Shown: positions 47,660-60,600 of the stretch, piece after piece | Layout: each line of letters starts with the position of its first letter | How positions within the stretch are numbered: position 1 is the first letter of the stretch | From: Ulva prolifera | Lineage: Eukaryota; Chlorophyta; Ulvophyceae; Ulvales; Ulvaceae | Assembly: GCA_023078555.1 (NCBI GenBank) | Contig: CM041198.1 | Span: 6,204,924-6,268,923, forward strand | DNA length: 64,000 nucleotides | Reading direction: 5' to 3' | Position numbers and translations under genes: made by a program | The notes under the pieces: model-generated | The model's database searches: none | Told to the model about the DNA's origin: nothing | The model's input: only the letters and a program-made list of their open reading frames with translations

Positions 47660-47925
47660 GTCTGGCCGGTGTGCTACAAAGATAAAGGCGGGCAGCACCT
47701 CGAAAGAAGCAAGCAGAGCAAGCACACTCCCAGGCTATGCACAGACCCAGGCTATGCGATGGTTCACAGCCCACACAGTGCCCGCAAAATTGTTAACAGC
47801 TTCCATGCAGCAGGCGCATGCGGACTCACATCGCAGACACATCGCCGGCGTACAACAGTGTTACAAGGACAAAGGCAGCAAGGCGGGCAGCACCGCGAAA
47901 GAAGCAAACAGACGAAGCAAACGGC
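47660..47925 (+). mobile_element. Two TTACAAGGACAAAG-core repeat copies in tandem
   Basis: One copy begins GTGTGCTACAAAGATAAAGG at 47668, the second GTGTTACAAGGACAAAGGC at 47858; both continue GGGCAGCACC and CGAAAGAAGCAA. Unlike other copies both share the AAAGAAGCAA tail, so they probably arose by local duplication. Confidence 0.72.
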
Positions 47926-49404
47926 GTACAGCAGTGTGCCTGTTCGGCCGGCTATCGTATGCGCACACAGATGTTTCAAGCTTGAGCGGTGGCAGCCTGT
48001 GCTGTTGTGTACAGAGTGAAGTACTCAGCTTTCCTCCGAACTCAGCTTTCCTCCGTATTGCAGGCTGGCCCATCGACGGGCCGCATACAAGGTGTCTGTG
48101 GTTTGAGTGCTTTGCAATTTGCATTGTTCAAACACGAGCTGAACGGGGCTCCGTCACACAGCTGAATGTTCATGCTTCGGATCGGAGTTCTGATATATTC
48201 ACAACAGGCATGTAGAGGTGCATGTACCAGCCGGTTTGCAGCCGGTTTGGAGCAGAAATCCAGGGTGCGGGTCCATGCAACATGTACATGGCCCATGCAT
48301 ATGTATACATATGGATTGACTTGGGATTCTAGAATCTTCCAGGATCTGGAGACACATCTTGTGACTTCTTGCCGGATGACTCTTCAGGGCACAGATCCCA
48401 ACCAATTGGATTTGCATGCTGGAGCATGAGCATGGTAGCATGTGGCATGGGCTGGGAAGCTGCGGCGCTGCCTGCCCCCCTGCCTGCATACACTTGTCAT
48501 TCATTTCAATTGCAAGCTGCCAGCCCAGTCACCTGATCACTGACTGAGCTGATGCTTACTGCATGTTGTTGCAAATGCCAGTGTTGAGGCACCCTTTGCA
48601 GGTGTCTGGAAACATCATGTGGTCTTACGCCAGAATATGTGACTGCATACAGACACTGACCACAGCACAACACCACATGCATAGTTATCACATTTCCACA
48701 TGGGCTTGGATAGAAGGATTCATACGAAGACTCAGGCCTGCCTATTATTCGGCTGGCTGTGGTCTGCGTTTTGTAATCATTCGCCTATGTGGTCATACAG
48801 ACTGCCTCGCTGACTTTGAGAGTGTAATGCCAGACCGCCTCAGTGTGTTCAAGGCATGAATTGCAACGCCTCTCATGTGGCCATGGCATGTGCTCATGTT
48901 GGTACCTGCTAGTAGCTGATACAAAAATGCCTGGGCCCCTATCATGACATCTTCACCAGCAAATGTCAGCAAAACTGTGTCACCAGGAACATGACATGTC
49001 CCTCATGCAACTTGAACCCATGGCCATGCTTTACTCAGCAGTTACGTGGTGCTCCCATGAGCTCTTGCACTGAAATCCCTTGCTGGTGCTTCAGTCCACA
49101 TACCTGCTGCTTGAAGTACATACAATGCAACCACAGGGCTTGCCACTGGAGCAGCCTGTGGTCAGAGCCGACAGCTTCCACGCATCTGCAGGTTGGAAAA
49201 GCCATGGCATTGACAGTGCAGCAGACCTCAGGTGCCAGGCCATGACCACCCGACGATGTCATGGCCGGAAGCGTGCCTCTGCATGTCTGCAACACCTTGA
49301 TGGCCTACCCTGCCTTGAGGGAACTGCAGCAGCACATGCATGGCCCCTGCAGCCACTTCCAGAGTTCCCAGCTCCCTGCATGCGTGTCCACAGGCCCACA
49401 GGAG

Positions 49405-49610
49405 CATCAACATGTGACATGGACAAAGTCGGAGTTACATGGACAAAATCGGTGGCACTGCCAGGGCAACGGACAAGAACGCCGACGCCCCCAATGCACG
49501 CCCGTCAGGAGCTACTCACCCACGGCGAACCCGAACACGGCGCCAAATCACTGTATGACAGAGACACCCACCGAACACGCGCGCCCGCATACCCAGACAC
49601 CACACCGGCG
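49405..49610 (+). mobile_element. TTACAAGGACAAAG-core repeat copy with duplicated core
   Basis: Contains ACATGGACAAAGTCGGAG and ACATGGACAAAATCGGTGG, two diverged cores in a row, then CACTGCCAGGGCAACGGACA and CGAACCCGAACACGGCGCC, which matches the extended part of the 33318-33520 copy. Confidence 0.7.
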
Positions 49611-49857
49611 TACCCGCGCGCCCTCTCACCAGCCCCACTCACAGGAGCAGCGATGTGTGTGCGAAGGGCTGCCTGCAGCTTGCTCGACGCAGTGTCACAC
49701 TCTCAGACATTGCAGTTGGCAATGGCGTCCTTTGCAAATGGTGAGAATTGCAGCAGGCCGTCTCTGCCAGAGACTGTTGCATGGCTACAACTGGTTCAAA
49801 ACGACTGTGCCAGACCAACCTACATGAAGCTTCACCGAGAAAGAAGTCATTGGTATA

Positions 49858-50887
49858 CTACATAGTACTAGTGCCACGGTGCTCTGCGGACTGGCGCCGT
49901 GCTGTCGATGCATGCAGTATGTCAGCCCCCTCCTCCTCCTCCTCCTCCTCCTCCACCGATGCTCCGGCGGCAGTCTGCTGCGCCTCCACGGTGTCGATGT
50001 TTGTGGAAGCGGCGCCGCCGCAGCCGTCCACAGCCGCCGCCAGCGCCGCCTGCACGCCGCCATGCATGCCGAGTGTGTGCAGCGCCTCTCCAAGGGCGGC
50101 CTCTACAACAGCAGCGGCCGCCGTGCAGGCGGCGACGTCGGCCTGCAGGGCGGTGGCGGTGGCACGGGTGCCCGCGAGGTCGGCGGCGGCGGTGGCTGAG
50201 GCCTTCGCCGCAGCCTATGCGTCATGCATTGCGGCCTTCGCAGCGGCAGCCGTGCTCGCGACAGTGGTCTGCATCAGCTGGTTGGGTGACGTCATTGACT
50301 TCCTTGAGGCTGCCCCCTTTCAATTGAGAGCCAGATCGCGTCAGCTGCTCAGCAGGATTGGGCATGATGATCCAACACCGATGCATGGGCGGGCGGGGTG
50401 ACGGAGGCTCGCTGCGCTGCTGTAGCGGGGGCTATGCATGTACTCCCCGGACAACTTGAAGAACCCGAGAGCCGTGGACTTGTTGCGTCCAGGTGTGACA
50501 GGGGCATGCGTTGAGGGGGGCCAGGGCTCCACGAAGGCGTGCGTTGTCTGTGCGCAGGCGGGCAAACACACTCGCCGCGCAGCCTCCGCCAGCGTGCTGG
50601 CGCTCGCCGCATCCCCCCGCGCCGCCTCAACCTTCCCCTTCCCCGCCCACAACGTTAACCTCCTCAGCGCTGAGCAGCACGCGCACGCCCATACACGTGC
50701 ACATAGTCTCTCACGCGTGCTGTGGCATCGCCCTTGGCCACATGGCACGGACTAAACCACCCAGGCCAAGGGTGAGCAGCCTGAACACCAATCTCCACGC
50801 CAGTCTCAGTTTGAGTGTATATCATGTGCAGTGGATCCACTCACCTCCGAGCACGTCCATGTTTGAGGCCTCCTCATTCAGCGGCAC
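49858..50887 (-). CDS. Unrecognised alanine-rich helical protein, three C-terminal exons
   Basis: I do not recognise this protein. Three minus-strand exons fit with matching phases: 50887-50845 (VPLNEEASNMDVLG; acceptor GCTGCAG, donor GTGAGT), 50669-50572 (LRRLTLWAGKGKVEAARGDA to LAEAARR) and 50214-49858 (AAAKASATAAADLAG, then ATALQADVAACTAAAAVVEA, a run of eight glutamates, stop TAG). The alanine-rich pattern with regular leucines suggests a long helix or coiled coil. The glutamate run is a GAG repeat, seen as CTC on the plus strand at 49929-49955. The model starts at an acceptor, so the N-terminal part lies upstream beyond 50887 and was not found. Confidence in the exons comes from splice sites and phase only. 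Confidence 0.5.
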
Positions 50888-51365
50888 CTGCAGCGCCCGT
50901 GGGGTCGTCGACAATCACACGTGGAGCGCCAGCGTCGGCTTTCTATAGATATCTGTATTATGCGCAGACATTGCAGCTGCCACCCCCATCTGCAGGCTGT
51001 CCTCGGCCCCGTCCTGACCTCGGCCCGGTGTGATTGGATGTGGCTATACCTACAGCGCCTACGGCAGCAGTGATATCGGGCGCCTGTCCTCCCCTACTTT
51101 GCCATGCAGTGTCTGACAGCCCCTGCAGTGGGACCGCCATGCCATAAGCACCCACTCGATCGCTCCCGCCTGTACAGTTTGTGGCTGCTATCCCCACGCA
51201 GGCTCATGCTGGTCTTGTCTGCTGGGCTGTGAGGTGTGGACGGGCGGAGATTCGCACGGCTGGAGCCTTTCGCCAGAGCATTGGTGCGCTGCATCGAGAG
51301 AACTGCAGAAAGAGAGGTGCCGCCGGTCGTGGTAGATAGCTGTGCTTGACCCTTGTAAAGTCGAG

Positions 51366-51416
51366 TAAAGTAAATCTGCATTTACTGAGCCGTATCCTAT
51401 TGGACATTGACAACTA
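51366..51416 (+). repeat. 50-bp repeat shared with 17998-18048
   Basis: GAGTAAAGTAAATCTGC, then ATTTACTGAGCCGTATCC and TATTGGACATTGACAACT. Same orientation as the other copy; flanks are unrelated. Confidence 0.85.
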
Positions 51417-53614
51417 CTTGTTATCCGCTTTCTGCTGCTTCTGGTTTCCGATGCCATGATCGAACCTGCATTTCTCACGGTGCTCGAACGTGCTTCTGTT
51501 GTCAGAATGGACTGGAATGCTGTGGGCTTCATAAGCACTGTAAGATCTAGAGTTGGAGGGGCAGACGTCACTTGTGCCGTGCAATGCTCCTGTGTGAAGA
51601 ACTGCGATGCACTGGAATCGGGATGACATCGATGCTATCAACGTCGAGTGGATGTAGAAATGCAATATATAACCTTGAACCTTGCACATTTGCTTGTGAT
51701 CTCACGCATTCGCAGGGCACCTGACGGGTTCAAGTGGATGAACAAGAAGTGGCGCACATCCCAGAAACGCGACATCCACATGCCCGAGCGCGTCACGAGA
51801 ACACCACAGGAGATATATCAGATGCGCGTGCATGACCAGCGCACCAGCGACTTGGAGGAGGGCACGAAATTTCCAGCACCATGGTCCCTTCGTCACCTGG
51901 GCCATCCCCCCCTTGCTTGCGCGTACAACAGCGAACTGTCAGACCCGCCAAATGGGAACTTGGCAGCCTCTGTAGGAAATTAGAGCCAGTCTCTCATGAA
52001 TGCAGCGCAACGTATCGTGCCGTGTGCCAAGATGCTCTCACAAGCAGTGCGGAGCGCATCTTGTGGCCGCAACAGATTTTCAACCAACCTCCCGTCTCGG
52101 CCGGCTTGAAGGAGTCACCGCTAGCCTATATGGCACGAATAGCTTCGTCACATCGCGCCGCGACGATTATGTCTTGTGAAGATGGGCAATCTCATCTCGG
52201 AGATGGCGGTTGAAGCAAGCCACTCGCGCGGTAGATGGGCAGACAGAAGCTGCATGAGCATCAGGTTGCATTTGTGTTCATACATGTGCAATGACGATGG
52301 TGGCGCCCCTTGGTGGTGAGACGCCTGCCACCGTCGACGTCAACAGCTTCGCAGGTGCTGTCAACTTGGACATCTCGAATAGAACATACTAACCATAGAC
52401 ATGAGACAAACGTTGAAAATGTCTCGGTGGTAACTTGCAGACTGGCAGCAGCCATCGGGAACGCATGGCCTGGCTGACAAAGATGTCGCGCAATCGAAAG
52501 ACGCTGAAACATTCAATCAGCCGCTACTTGGCTCCGTACCAATCTCACCTTGTCCGTAGACATACTTCATTTTCATGCATGTCCGCTGCCAACAGTCGTC
52601 TGACGGTCGGGACAAGGAAGCGAGTCCACCCGCAGCTATGTCCGACGATATGGACACTACGCCATGTCCCTACCGACCACACCTTGCAAATGAGCAAGGG
52701 CCCATACGGGTCACTTCGGAGGCTCGCTTAATGTATTTAGTACATGATCCTGTCTGTGTTGCCGACTTTCGACGTGCCTAAGAGCAGTGCGCACCATGCC
52801 ACTCTCCACCTGATCCGATAACCAATTCGGGCTGCTGACACAACAGCCATGAGTAAAAAACAGGTTATCGCGGATTTAGCGAAGCCAGGCTCAACAGTTG
52901 CCGGGCCGGTACTGCAGGCTGACCCTCCAGCATCGTGCCAATACAGGTCAAGTTTTTTTCATAACGGTGGTGCTTGGCTCTGATGCCCAATGCCATTCTG
53001 TCAGCCCACAAATCGAACTGAGCAGGCTGCAGTGCAGGAGTGACCCGGAAATCTTCTACACCGCCCGCCCGACGCACCTGCGGTCCTGTGCCCTCTGGTA
53101 CTCGATGTTAGGCACAAGTTCCCTGGTCCCACAACCACTGATAAGGCTCGAGTGGTGCATGCACATCCTTGAGAAGCAAGCTGCAGTCCCCAGACGTCGC
53201 AGTGAGCGGTGTGCTGATTGCAGTGAGTAATATAAAGCAGCCACACAGATGCCTCCTCAGCTCTGACGGTTGCCAGTGGTGTGAGTCAGCAGTGTCACGC
53301 AACAGCTTCGCAGGAATCCAACAGGGCCAATGCATGGGTGCTGTTTCTCAGGCTGGATTACGGTGTGAACAACATGCATCTGCAGCTCAGCTCTATACGG
53401 CCTACATTGTTACGAAAAAACGGCAGTCTATCCTGCTGAAAGTCCAAACCTACATCATATGATCTGGCCGTATCAAGGAGTTACAAAAGCTCAATCGAGC
53501 ACCCACCTCTGCAAATGTAAATGCCCATTGCTGAGTCAGCCGCAAGAGCCGCCGAGTGCCTTCACACCCAGCCCATACATCGTCACTGCTCTACAAGCAG
53601 ATGGCGCCACACAC

Positions 53615-53700
53615 ACACAACAAACAAGGTGCTGCCCGCCTTGCTGCCTTTGTCCTTGTAACACAACAAACAAAAACTCTGCTCCCCAGGCACCACCATC
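53615..53700 (-). mobile_element. TTACAAGGACAAAG-core repeat copy, minus strand
   Basis: Minus strand reads GTTGTGTTACAAGGACAAAG, GCAGCAAGGCGGGCAGCACC, then TTGTTTGTTGTGTG. The words TTTGTTTGTTGTGTTAC before the core and TTGTTTGTTGTGTGTG after it nearly repeat each other, which might mark a target-site duplication around a minimal 40-bp unit. Confidence 0.7.
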
Positions 53701-54670
53701 TGAAGGCGCTCCATGATAGGAAGGCGCGCAGACGAGCGCACGGCATGGAACAGCAAAGAAAAATGGGGAGCAGCTGTACAACCTGTACACCGCCCCGCCC
53801 TGAAATTCACAGGGCCACAACGATAGGAGGCAGGGTTCACCCTCCAGAACCGCCCCTGCAGCAGGCCGAGCCGATGCACAGGCGTCACATGCATTGCGCC
53901 CGGTTGGTGCAGAACCATGGACCGCATGCATTGCGCGCGGCTGGTGCAGCACCATGGATCGCGTGCACTGAAATACACAAAAGACGAAAACAGGCGGGGG
54001 TCCGGGCCGGTGCCGCTAGGCTTCCGCGCAGCACAGCACAGCGCCGTCCCGCTGGCACCGGCGCGACACACCCCTGCGGGAAGGACCTCCCGGAAGCTCC
54101 GCAGACGCACGCCAAGGGGCAACGCCAATTTGCCAGGATTTGCCAACCCCAGCCCTCCGGCGTGTCACGAAATTGCGCAGTCAAATTATCACTGCATCTG
54201 GGTAAAGTCACACCGCACTGTTCATCATGAGCCCGGCGTCCCGGGAGCCTCATGGCATTGCCCAAAACCAAGCGAGAACCACGCTGGGGGCAGAAACAAT
54301 CACGCAAACTATCATGACACACGACCATACGTCGCCCGCCAACGGCGGACGAGCTACATACATCAATCCTGCTCTACCTCGTGAGCGCTCTGTACAGAGA
54401 GTACGCATGTGTCGGCACCTACCATCGCATGCACCCAACACACCCCAACCCCATGCATGCATAGCCCGGGAGCACAACCCTCGCATCGATCTCCCACCAC
54501 CGCAGCACGCCGGCCGCTGTCTGCATGCGTATTGACGGCGCTGCCAAGCCACGGGGGAGTGGCAGCGCCTGCAGCGCAAGTCTACATCGCAGCCGTGAGG
54601 GCGCGATATGGGATGGTACGGGCAGAGCGCTCTGCATGCTGCGGGCTGCAGCCGCAGCGGCCGGCCACTC

Positions 54671-57600
54671 TCACCCGCGGTGGCCGCTGAAGCCACGGCT
54701 CATGTGCAAGCTCATGTGCAAGCTGCCGCTGACCGAGCGGTGCAGGCTCCCTTGCTCTCGCCGCATCACGGGGACGCCCCCGTGCTTGCCGCCGAACAGC
54801 CCCTGCGGCGCCGGCATCGCGAGGAACGGCGACTTCGCCGCCGCGTGCTGTGCGTGCTGCGCCTGCTGTGCGTGCTGTGGCAGCGGTGCGCTGAAGAACG
54901 GCGTGTCTTGCGCAGCGCACGACGAGTGCTGTGCGTGCTGCGCCTGCTCCTGCGGCGCCGGCTGCCGGGGAGGGCTGTAGGGTGTGGCGGTCACCCAGAT
55001 GCCGGCGGTGGGCCGCATCAGCCCTGGCATCTCGACGTCGATGACGCCGTCGGGGTGGTGCTGCGTGCTGAGCTGGAAATCGAAGCGCTGGTGCAGCGTC
55101 ACGATGGCGACCACGGCCTCAAACACTGCCAGGCGGTACCTGCATGCCAGTCATGCATGTTGCACACGTCATATTGGGTTGATGACGCCACACACCCAGG
55201 CACATGTCACTGACACGGAATGCCGCTGCCACTGGTTCAGCTCAGCAACCAAGAGCATGCAACACGACTGGATAACCAAGGCAAAGTTGTCAAATGCATG
55301 TTCGACATACATGCTGTGAAATGGCGGCTGGGGGCGCACCCGAGGCACCCGCGCGGGCCCATGCCGAACGGCTGGTACCGCTTGGCGGCTTCCGCGGTGA
55401 GGCCGTCGATAAAGCGCTGCGGCACAAAGGCGTCAGGGTTCGGGAAGTGCTCAGGGTCGCGGTGCATGACGCCGATGGCCGCTTGCACCATCGTGCCCGC
55501 CGGCACCGGCTTGCCCTGGACGCTGGTGTCCTTGTTCGCCTCGCGGAACGGCAGCACGAACGGGTGCAGGCGCAGCGTCTCCTTGATAACTGCCTGCACA
55601 CCCCGGCGGGTCCGAGTGTGGCAGCACAGACTTCTCTGGGCTGTGAGAATGAGTCATGCTAATATTGTAGTCAAATGTGAGGTGCAGCAGTGGCTGCCTC
55701 ATTGACGATTGTCCTCTATTAGTGTTGCATGCACACGTGAGACGGACAGTGAAGACTCAGGAAAACGAGTCAACACACACGCATGCAGGCAGATGCCTGG
55801 CATGATGCGTGACACGACGCGTACGCAGTCGTGTGAGAGCACCACACATCCTATTGTATAGTATGATGTGATGGTGTGGATGATTTGGTAGATCTGAGCT
55901 CCACAGAGCCAGAGTGTTGTGCTCTGTGCACCATGGTGTGTGCGTGGAAATGGTATATATGCAGCCGTGCACTCTGTAGCAGACATCTTGTCTGAACAGA
56001 GAATGCACAGGTATGCACATCCAGCTACGGTAGTTTGGACTGCATGTTGTGTTCGTGTGCTGAGTGTCATTGTGAGAACTGTGGGTAGCATATAGTTCAT
56101 AGAACAGATGTTGCAGGTGCTGTGTATGTATTGAGCAAAGGCCAATACAACAAGTGACAGATCACCTGTTTATTCCCACAGGTGAGACAACTTAGCACAT
56201 GTAATCTTGTCTGAACAGAGAATGCACAGGTGCTGTGTATGTATTGAGCAAAGGCCAATACAACAAGTGACAGATCACCTGTTTATTCCCACACCGAGTC
56301 AAAGCATATATATATATATAAAAAAAAATTTTATTGTCCTTTTTTTTTTTTTTCCGTTGGTTGGGGTTGTTTTCCATACGGGCCACCAAAACGCCACTTG
56401 TAACGGCACAGCTGCTGTGCTGCGACACTGGCCCCCAATGCCGGAACTGGACCCAACGTACACCATGCACAAGACAACCCCGCAAGGGGCAGCGCACCTC
56501 AGCCACAGGCCAGTCGGCGAGGGTGCCGGCGGTCGGCAGGACGTCGGCGCCGTGGCACGCGGCCTCGTCGCGCAGCATGCGCAGCACGGCGGGGCTGTGG
56601 CTGAGGTGGTGCGTGGCAAAGGCGATCGTCGAGGCGGTGGTGTCGTAGGCGGCGTTCAGGAAGGACCACAGGAACGCGGGCGCGTCCGCCACCCTGAACA
56701 GCTCGCCGGTCTCCCTGCACCACGCAGCCCAACGTTAGCGTGTTTCCCACCATGCCCGGCCTGAGCTTAGGCGCTGTCAAGTCGATTGGGGGTGATGATG
56801 GTCTACACCGCTGATGCCCTTGCCAGACCATCTCCCTCGAGATACCAAATATCAACAGCACAGTACAGCTTACATGCTCCAGGATACATGAACTGTGCAC
56901 ACAAACACACCCCCGGAGCACAGAGCGCGGAGAGGCGAATCCGCTGCATGGACACGGTCACATGTGGCCACGTGCATGCATGCATGCATGCGTACGAGCT
57001 GCAGGCTACGCACTTGTCCTTCGTACGCAGGAAGTTCGCGAGCATGCAGCCGTCACTCGGCGTGAGCCCGTCCTCCAGCAGCCGCAGCCCGAGGCCTGCC
57101 CCCAGCAGTTCCTTGTCCGGCGTCGCGTCGATACCGAGCTCCGGGTGTGCGGCCGCGTACGCCTCCGCGAGCTGCTGGACGACCGCAAAGGTCGTGTCGA
57201 GGCTGGCGCTGAAGCGCGGCGCCTCGCAGTTGAGGTGCGAGGACAGCCAGCACAGCGCCGGCCGCGTCCAGGAGGGGAGGTTGAGGTACGTGAGCGCGTA
57301 GACGTCGGTCATCTTGATCATGTGGAAGAACGCCTCGGCGGCCTCGATCAGCGGCGTCGCCTGCATGCATCTGGACGGGATCTCGATCTGAGATAGGGTG
57401 AAGGGTGCCTCCTCGAAATGCGATAGTGCGGTTTGCATGTGACCATTGGGTCAGTCCTGCCTGTTGGAGTTGGGTGCATGCATGTGATGCCTGTGGGCAG
57501 CACCCACATTGCCTGTGCTGTAGCCCAAGGAATTATTTGAGATGGCCCAGTCGATTGTGTGCTAGACCAAGTGCCTACCCATGGTAATTAATGCGGAAAT

Positions 57601-60600
57601 TCCATGGTGGTTGTGGGGAGCCATGCATTGGACGCATGCATGTGTGGGGGGGTGCGCGGGGGCGCACGCTTTCAGGGAATGGGATGCCGAAGGTCCGCTC
57701 AAACGCCGCAGCCATCGCTGCACGCTGCGCCAGCGGAATCAAGTTGAACGGCTGCCCGGCAGGGGTCGCTCCGCCGTCCTGGTCATCTGCGATGGCAGCC
57801 GTGTCGGCGCCGCGGCCGGCGGCCCGGCCCGCCGCAACGTCGTTGCAGAGGCGCCGCATCGCCTCGGCGATCGCCGCGGACGCCTGGGCGAGAGAGGTGG
57901 AGTGGAAGGCCGGGAGGGCGCTGCCGCGCATGCCTGCAGCGCTGGAGCCCCTGCAACCAAGCTCCTGCTTTACTCACAGCATTTCCCCACCGTACTGCCT
58001 GCAGGCGGGATGCAGCTGATGGACGAGGCTGTGCATGGGTGTCTTTGTCCGGTGCACCCAATGCACTAGCCGTACAGTTGCATGCATGTGGTCACTTGTA
58101 GCCATGTACACACGGGGATTGGATGAGACGACCAATGGATATCGTCCGTCCGTATGTACCGTCACACATGTTGGGGAAGTGCAAGGGAGGGGGGGCACAC
58201 GTGTTGAACACCAGGGCTCGGGCCATGGCGCGCAGGCGCGGGCCCCGCAGCGGCATGATGAAGTCGGGGCGGCCCCGGAAGGCGCTCCACTTGGTGACAA
58301 GCACCTCCTTCATGGCTGCGATATCTGCAAAAACAACCAGCCGGGTAAGCTCAACACTCATGTGTTGGACCGGGCGAGCTCACCTCATGCGTACACCGGG
58401 TGTATGTAGTCTGGTGGGACTGTCGTGTCCATGTGTTACAAGGACAAAGCAAGGAAGGCAGGTAGCACCGCGAGCAGCAACCAGGGGAACCGCACACCAC
58501 GCAACAAGCCACACGCAGCACACACCAAGACACCCACGCAACGTCAGCACCCGCGCCGGGCACAGCCACACAGCCACACACACGGCCACATCCACCCAGA
58601 AACACACACAAGCCTCCAACCCAATACCCACAAGCACACCCACACGCCCACCCCCACCCGCACCCGGCCCACCAGCCAGGCGCAAGAGCCCAGGAAGCGC
58701 CCAGGAAGCGCATGCAGCCAAGGCTGCTGAACAGAGAAACAGCGAAACCCCAACAACAACCCCCACTGCCTCCCCTGCGCCCAGCCCCACACCATGGCCA
58801 CCCCGCCCACCCGCGAATACCCACAACCCCAAAGACCAGCCCAGCCTGCCCAAACGTGTCCATGTGTGGGAGGGATACCGTGCCAGGCAGCATGGTGCTC
58901 CGAGCCCATTATGCTCGGAGCCCATTATGCTGCAGACAGGCCTGGAGCGGGTATACACTACAGTGCATGCATTCACGGACCAACGAACAAAAACCACCAT
59001 ACACAACACACAACACACAACAAAACAGGTGCCGGTGGTGGGGCTTGTGGGAACTGTGACAGTAGCTACCGTGTGCAAATACACCTGAACAGACTGCTTG
59101 TTTAGTGCCTGCAACGGTGGGCTCCGGTGGGCTCTGGGCTCCGGTCTCGAACCGCCGCAACCGCTGTCCATATGGCCACCATATGCATGCTGCCACGTCT
59201 CCCTCCACGCGGGTTTACCGCATGGCCAGGTCACCATGGTACCAGCTGGGACACCTACGTGACGAAGCCTGGAAACCTGGCAGACCGTGGCCGGGTGCGA
59301 CGGACCCTGCTCGGCAGTTGTGGGTATGCGTGGGGCATGCGAAAGCAGACGCTGCGTGGAAGACGTGCCGATCACGGGCTCGCGGATGTGGCCGCAGATA
59401 CGGCGTTGACATTCACGCCGTAACAGGCCCGCCGCCCAAGACGCAGGAGGCCAGACGTCATGACGTGGCGGACAACAGCGGCGAGGGCACCCGCCATCGC
59501 GGCACAGCACGGCTCGTGTGCACGTGTTCGTGCAGACAGCATCTGCCGGCTGCAGCAGCTGCGTGGCATGTGGTGCCTGCGACAGCTGCCGTTTGTGCCA
59601 GCTGCACCGTCGCGGCTATCACAAAATTCCAGCGACACACGCTTTCGCATGAAACGCGTGTTCGACGGAACGATGCTGCTATATAGCTTTGACCGGGCGG
59701 CAAGGTCCCGGCGCGCCCGAGAAGCGACGTGTATGTATATGTATACACCATCGCGACGAACGGAGCCCTGCCTGTGTACAGGTCTCGCGGCCGGGGTTCG
59801 AGCGCTCAAGGCTGCGTGTGGCCAGCATTGCGTGTGGAAGCTGTCGCACGGCACTATAGCGTCGATGCGCTCGGGGTGTCGCCCACCGATCTCGCAGCCA
59901 TGAGCTTTCAGTTCGCACAAACGCCTCAGCACTCTCTCGACGTGTCTGCCTCGCAGCTGCTGCGTTCGACCGTCGTTGGGCTACCCGGAACATGTCGGGA
60001 CGTCGTGCGCTGTGGCCGGCAGCCCGGCCAGCGTCTTCCGGAAAATTCCCGACTGCTTGCATCATGCCGCACTGGCGCAGCTGCCACGTGCCATCATGAT
60101 GCCCAGGCATGTGCATAACGTCATTGAGCCCCGGAAATGTTATGCACGAGTGAGCGTGCTGCAGCTAGACACGCTGCATCGACTGGCCGCCAGCTGGGCG
60201 CCGGACCACAGATAATCACATCTCGATCGATCACATCTCGACATACACTGTAATGTTAATCACAGGGCAGCCTGTGGACCAAAATGCATCTCGACCATGC
60301 AGTTCCCGCCAGGCCCACACAAGTTTGCATGGCAAACCCTGACGTCGGATAGAGCTCTATAGAGGCACGCAAGGGCGATGACGCGACAAGCTATCCAAAT
60401 GTCAACACACAAAAAAGGGGGTCAGGGCCGGCGATGCTCCCATGCGGCAGAATGCAGCTCACGCAGGCATCGGGTGCATCGAGGGGCTTGCAAAAGCGAC
60501 AATTGACAAAATCCCGAACGATCTCTACACACGTCGATCAGCATGCAGCATCCTCCCCTTCGCGGGGGATACGTTGACGTTCCCGATGGACTCATCAATC

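Larger units (their letters stand above)
46697..49857. other. Gene-poor region with repeat copies
   Basis: About 3.2 kb. The first few hundred bases may hold the missing 5' exon of the saccharopine-dehydrogenase-like gene, but I could not identify it. Two core-repeat copies (47660-47925) and one longer copy (49405-49610) are present, plus a 16-bp tandem (ACTCAGCTTTCCTCCG) at 48026-48057. No other supportable gene. Confidence 0.5.
50888..54670. other. Mostly unassigned region between the alanine-rich gene and the P450 gene
   Basis: About 3.8 kb. The upstream exons of the minus-strand alanine-rich gene should be here but could not be traced. A plus-strand frame from acceptor CATTCGCAG (51715) to 51983 encodes a charged product (FKWMNKKWRTSQKRDIHMPE) that could be an exon of an unknown gene; nothing flanking supports it. 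A 50-bp repeat (51366-51416) and a core-repeat copy (53615-53700) are present, plus a near-tandem repeat of about 40 bp at 53889-53973. Confidence 0.45.

Noticed and set aside
59135..59160. CTCGAACC-like word suggesting a tRNA T-arm
   Set aside because: No matching acceptor stem, D-arm or anticodon arm could be built around it on either strand.
58380..59510. 376-codon minus-strand reading frame
   Set aside because: It lies antisense to the C/A-rich repeat in P450 intron 1, is dominated by Cys, Gly, Trp and Val from skewed composition, and has no family motif.
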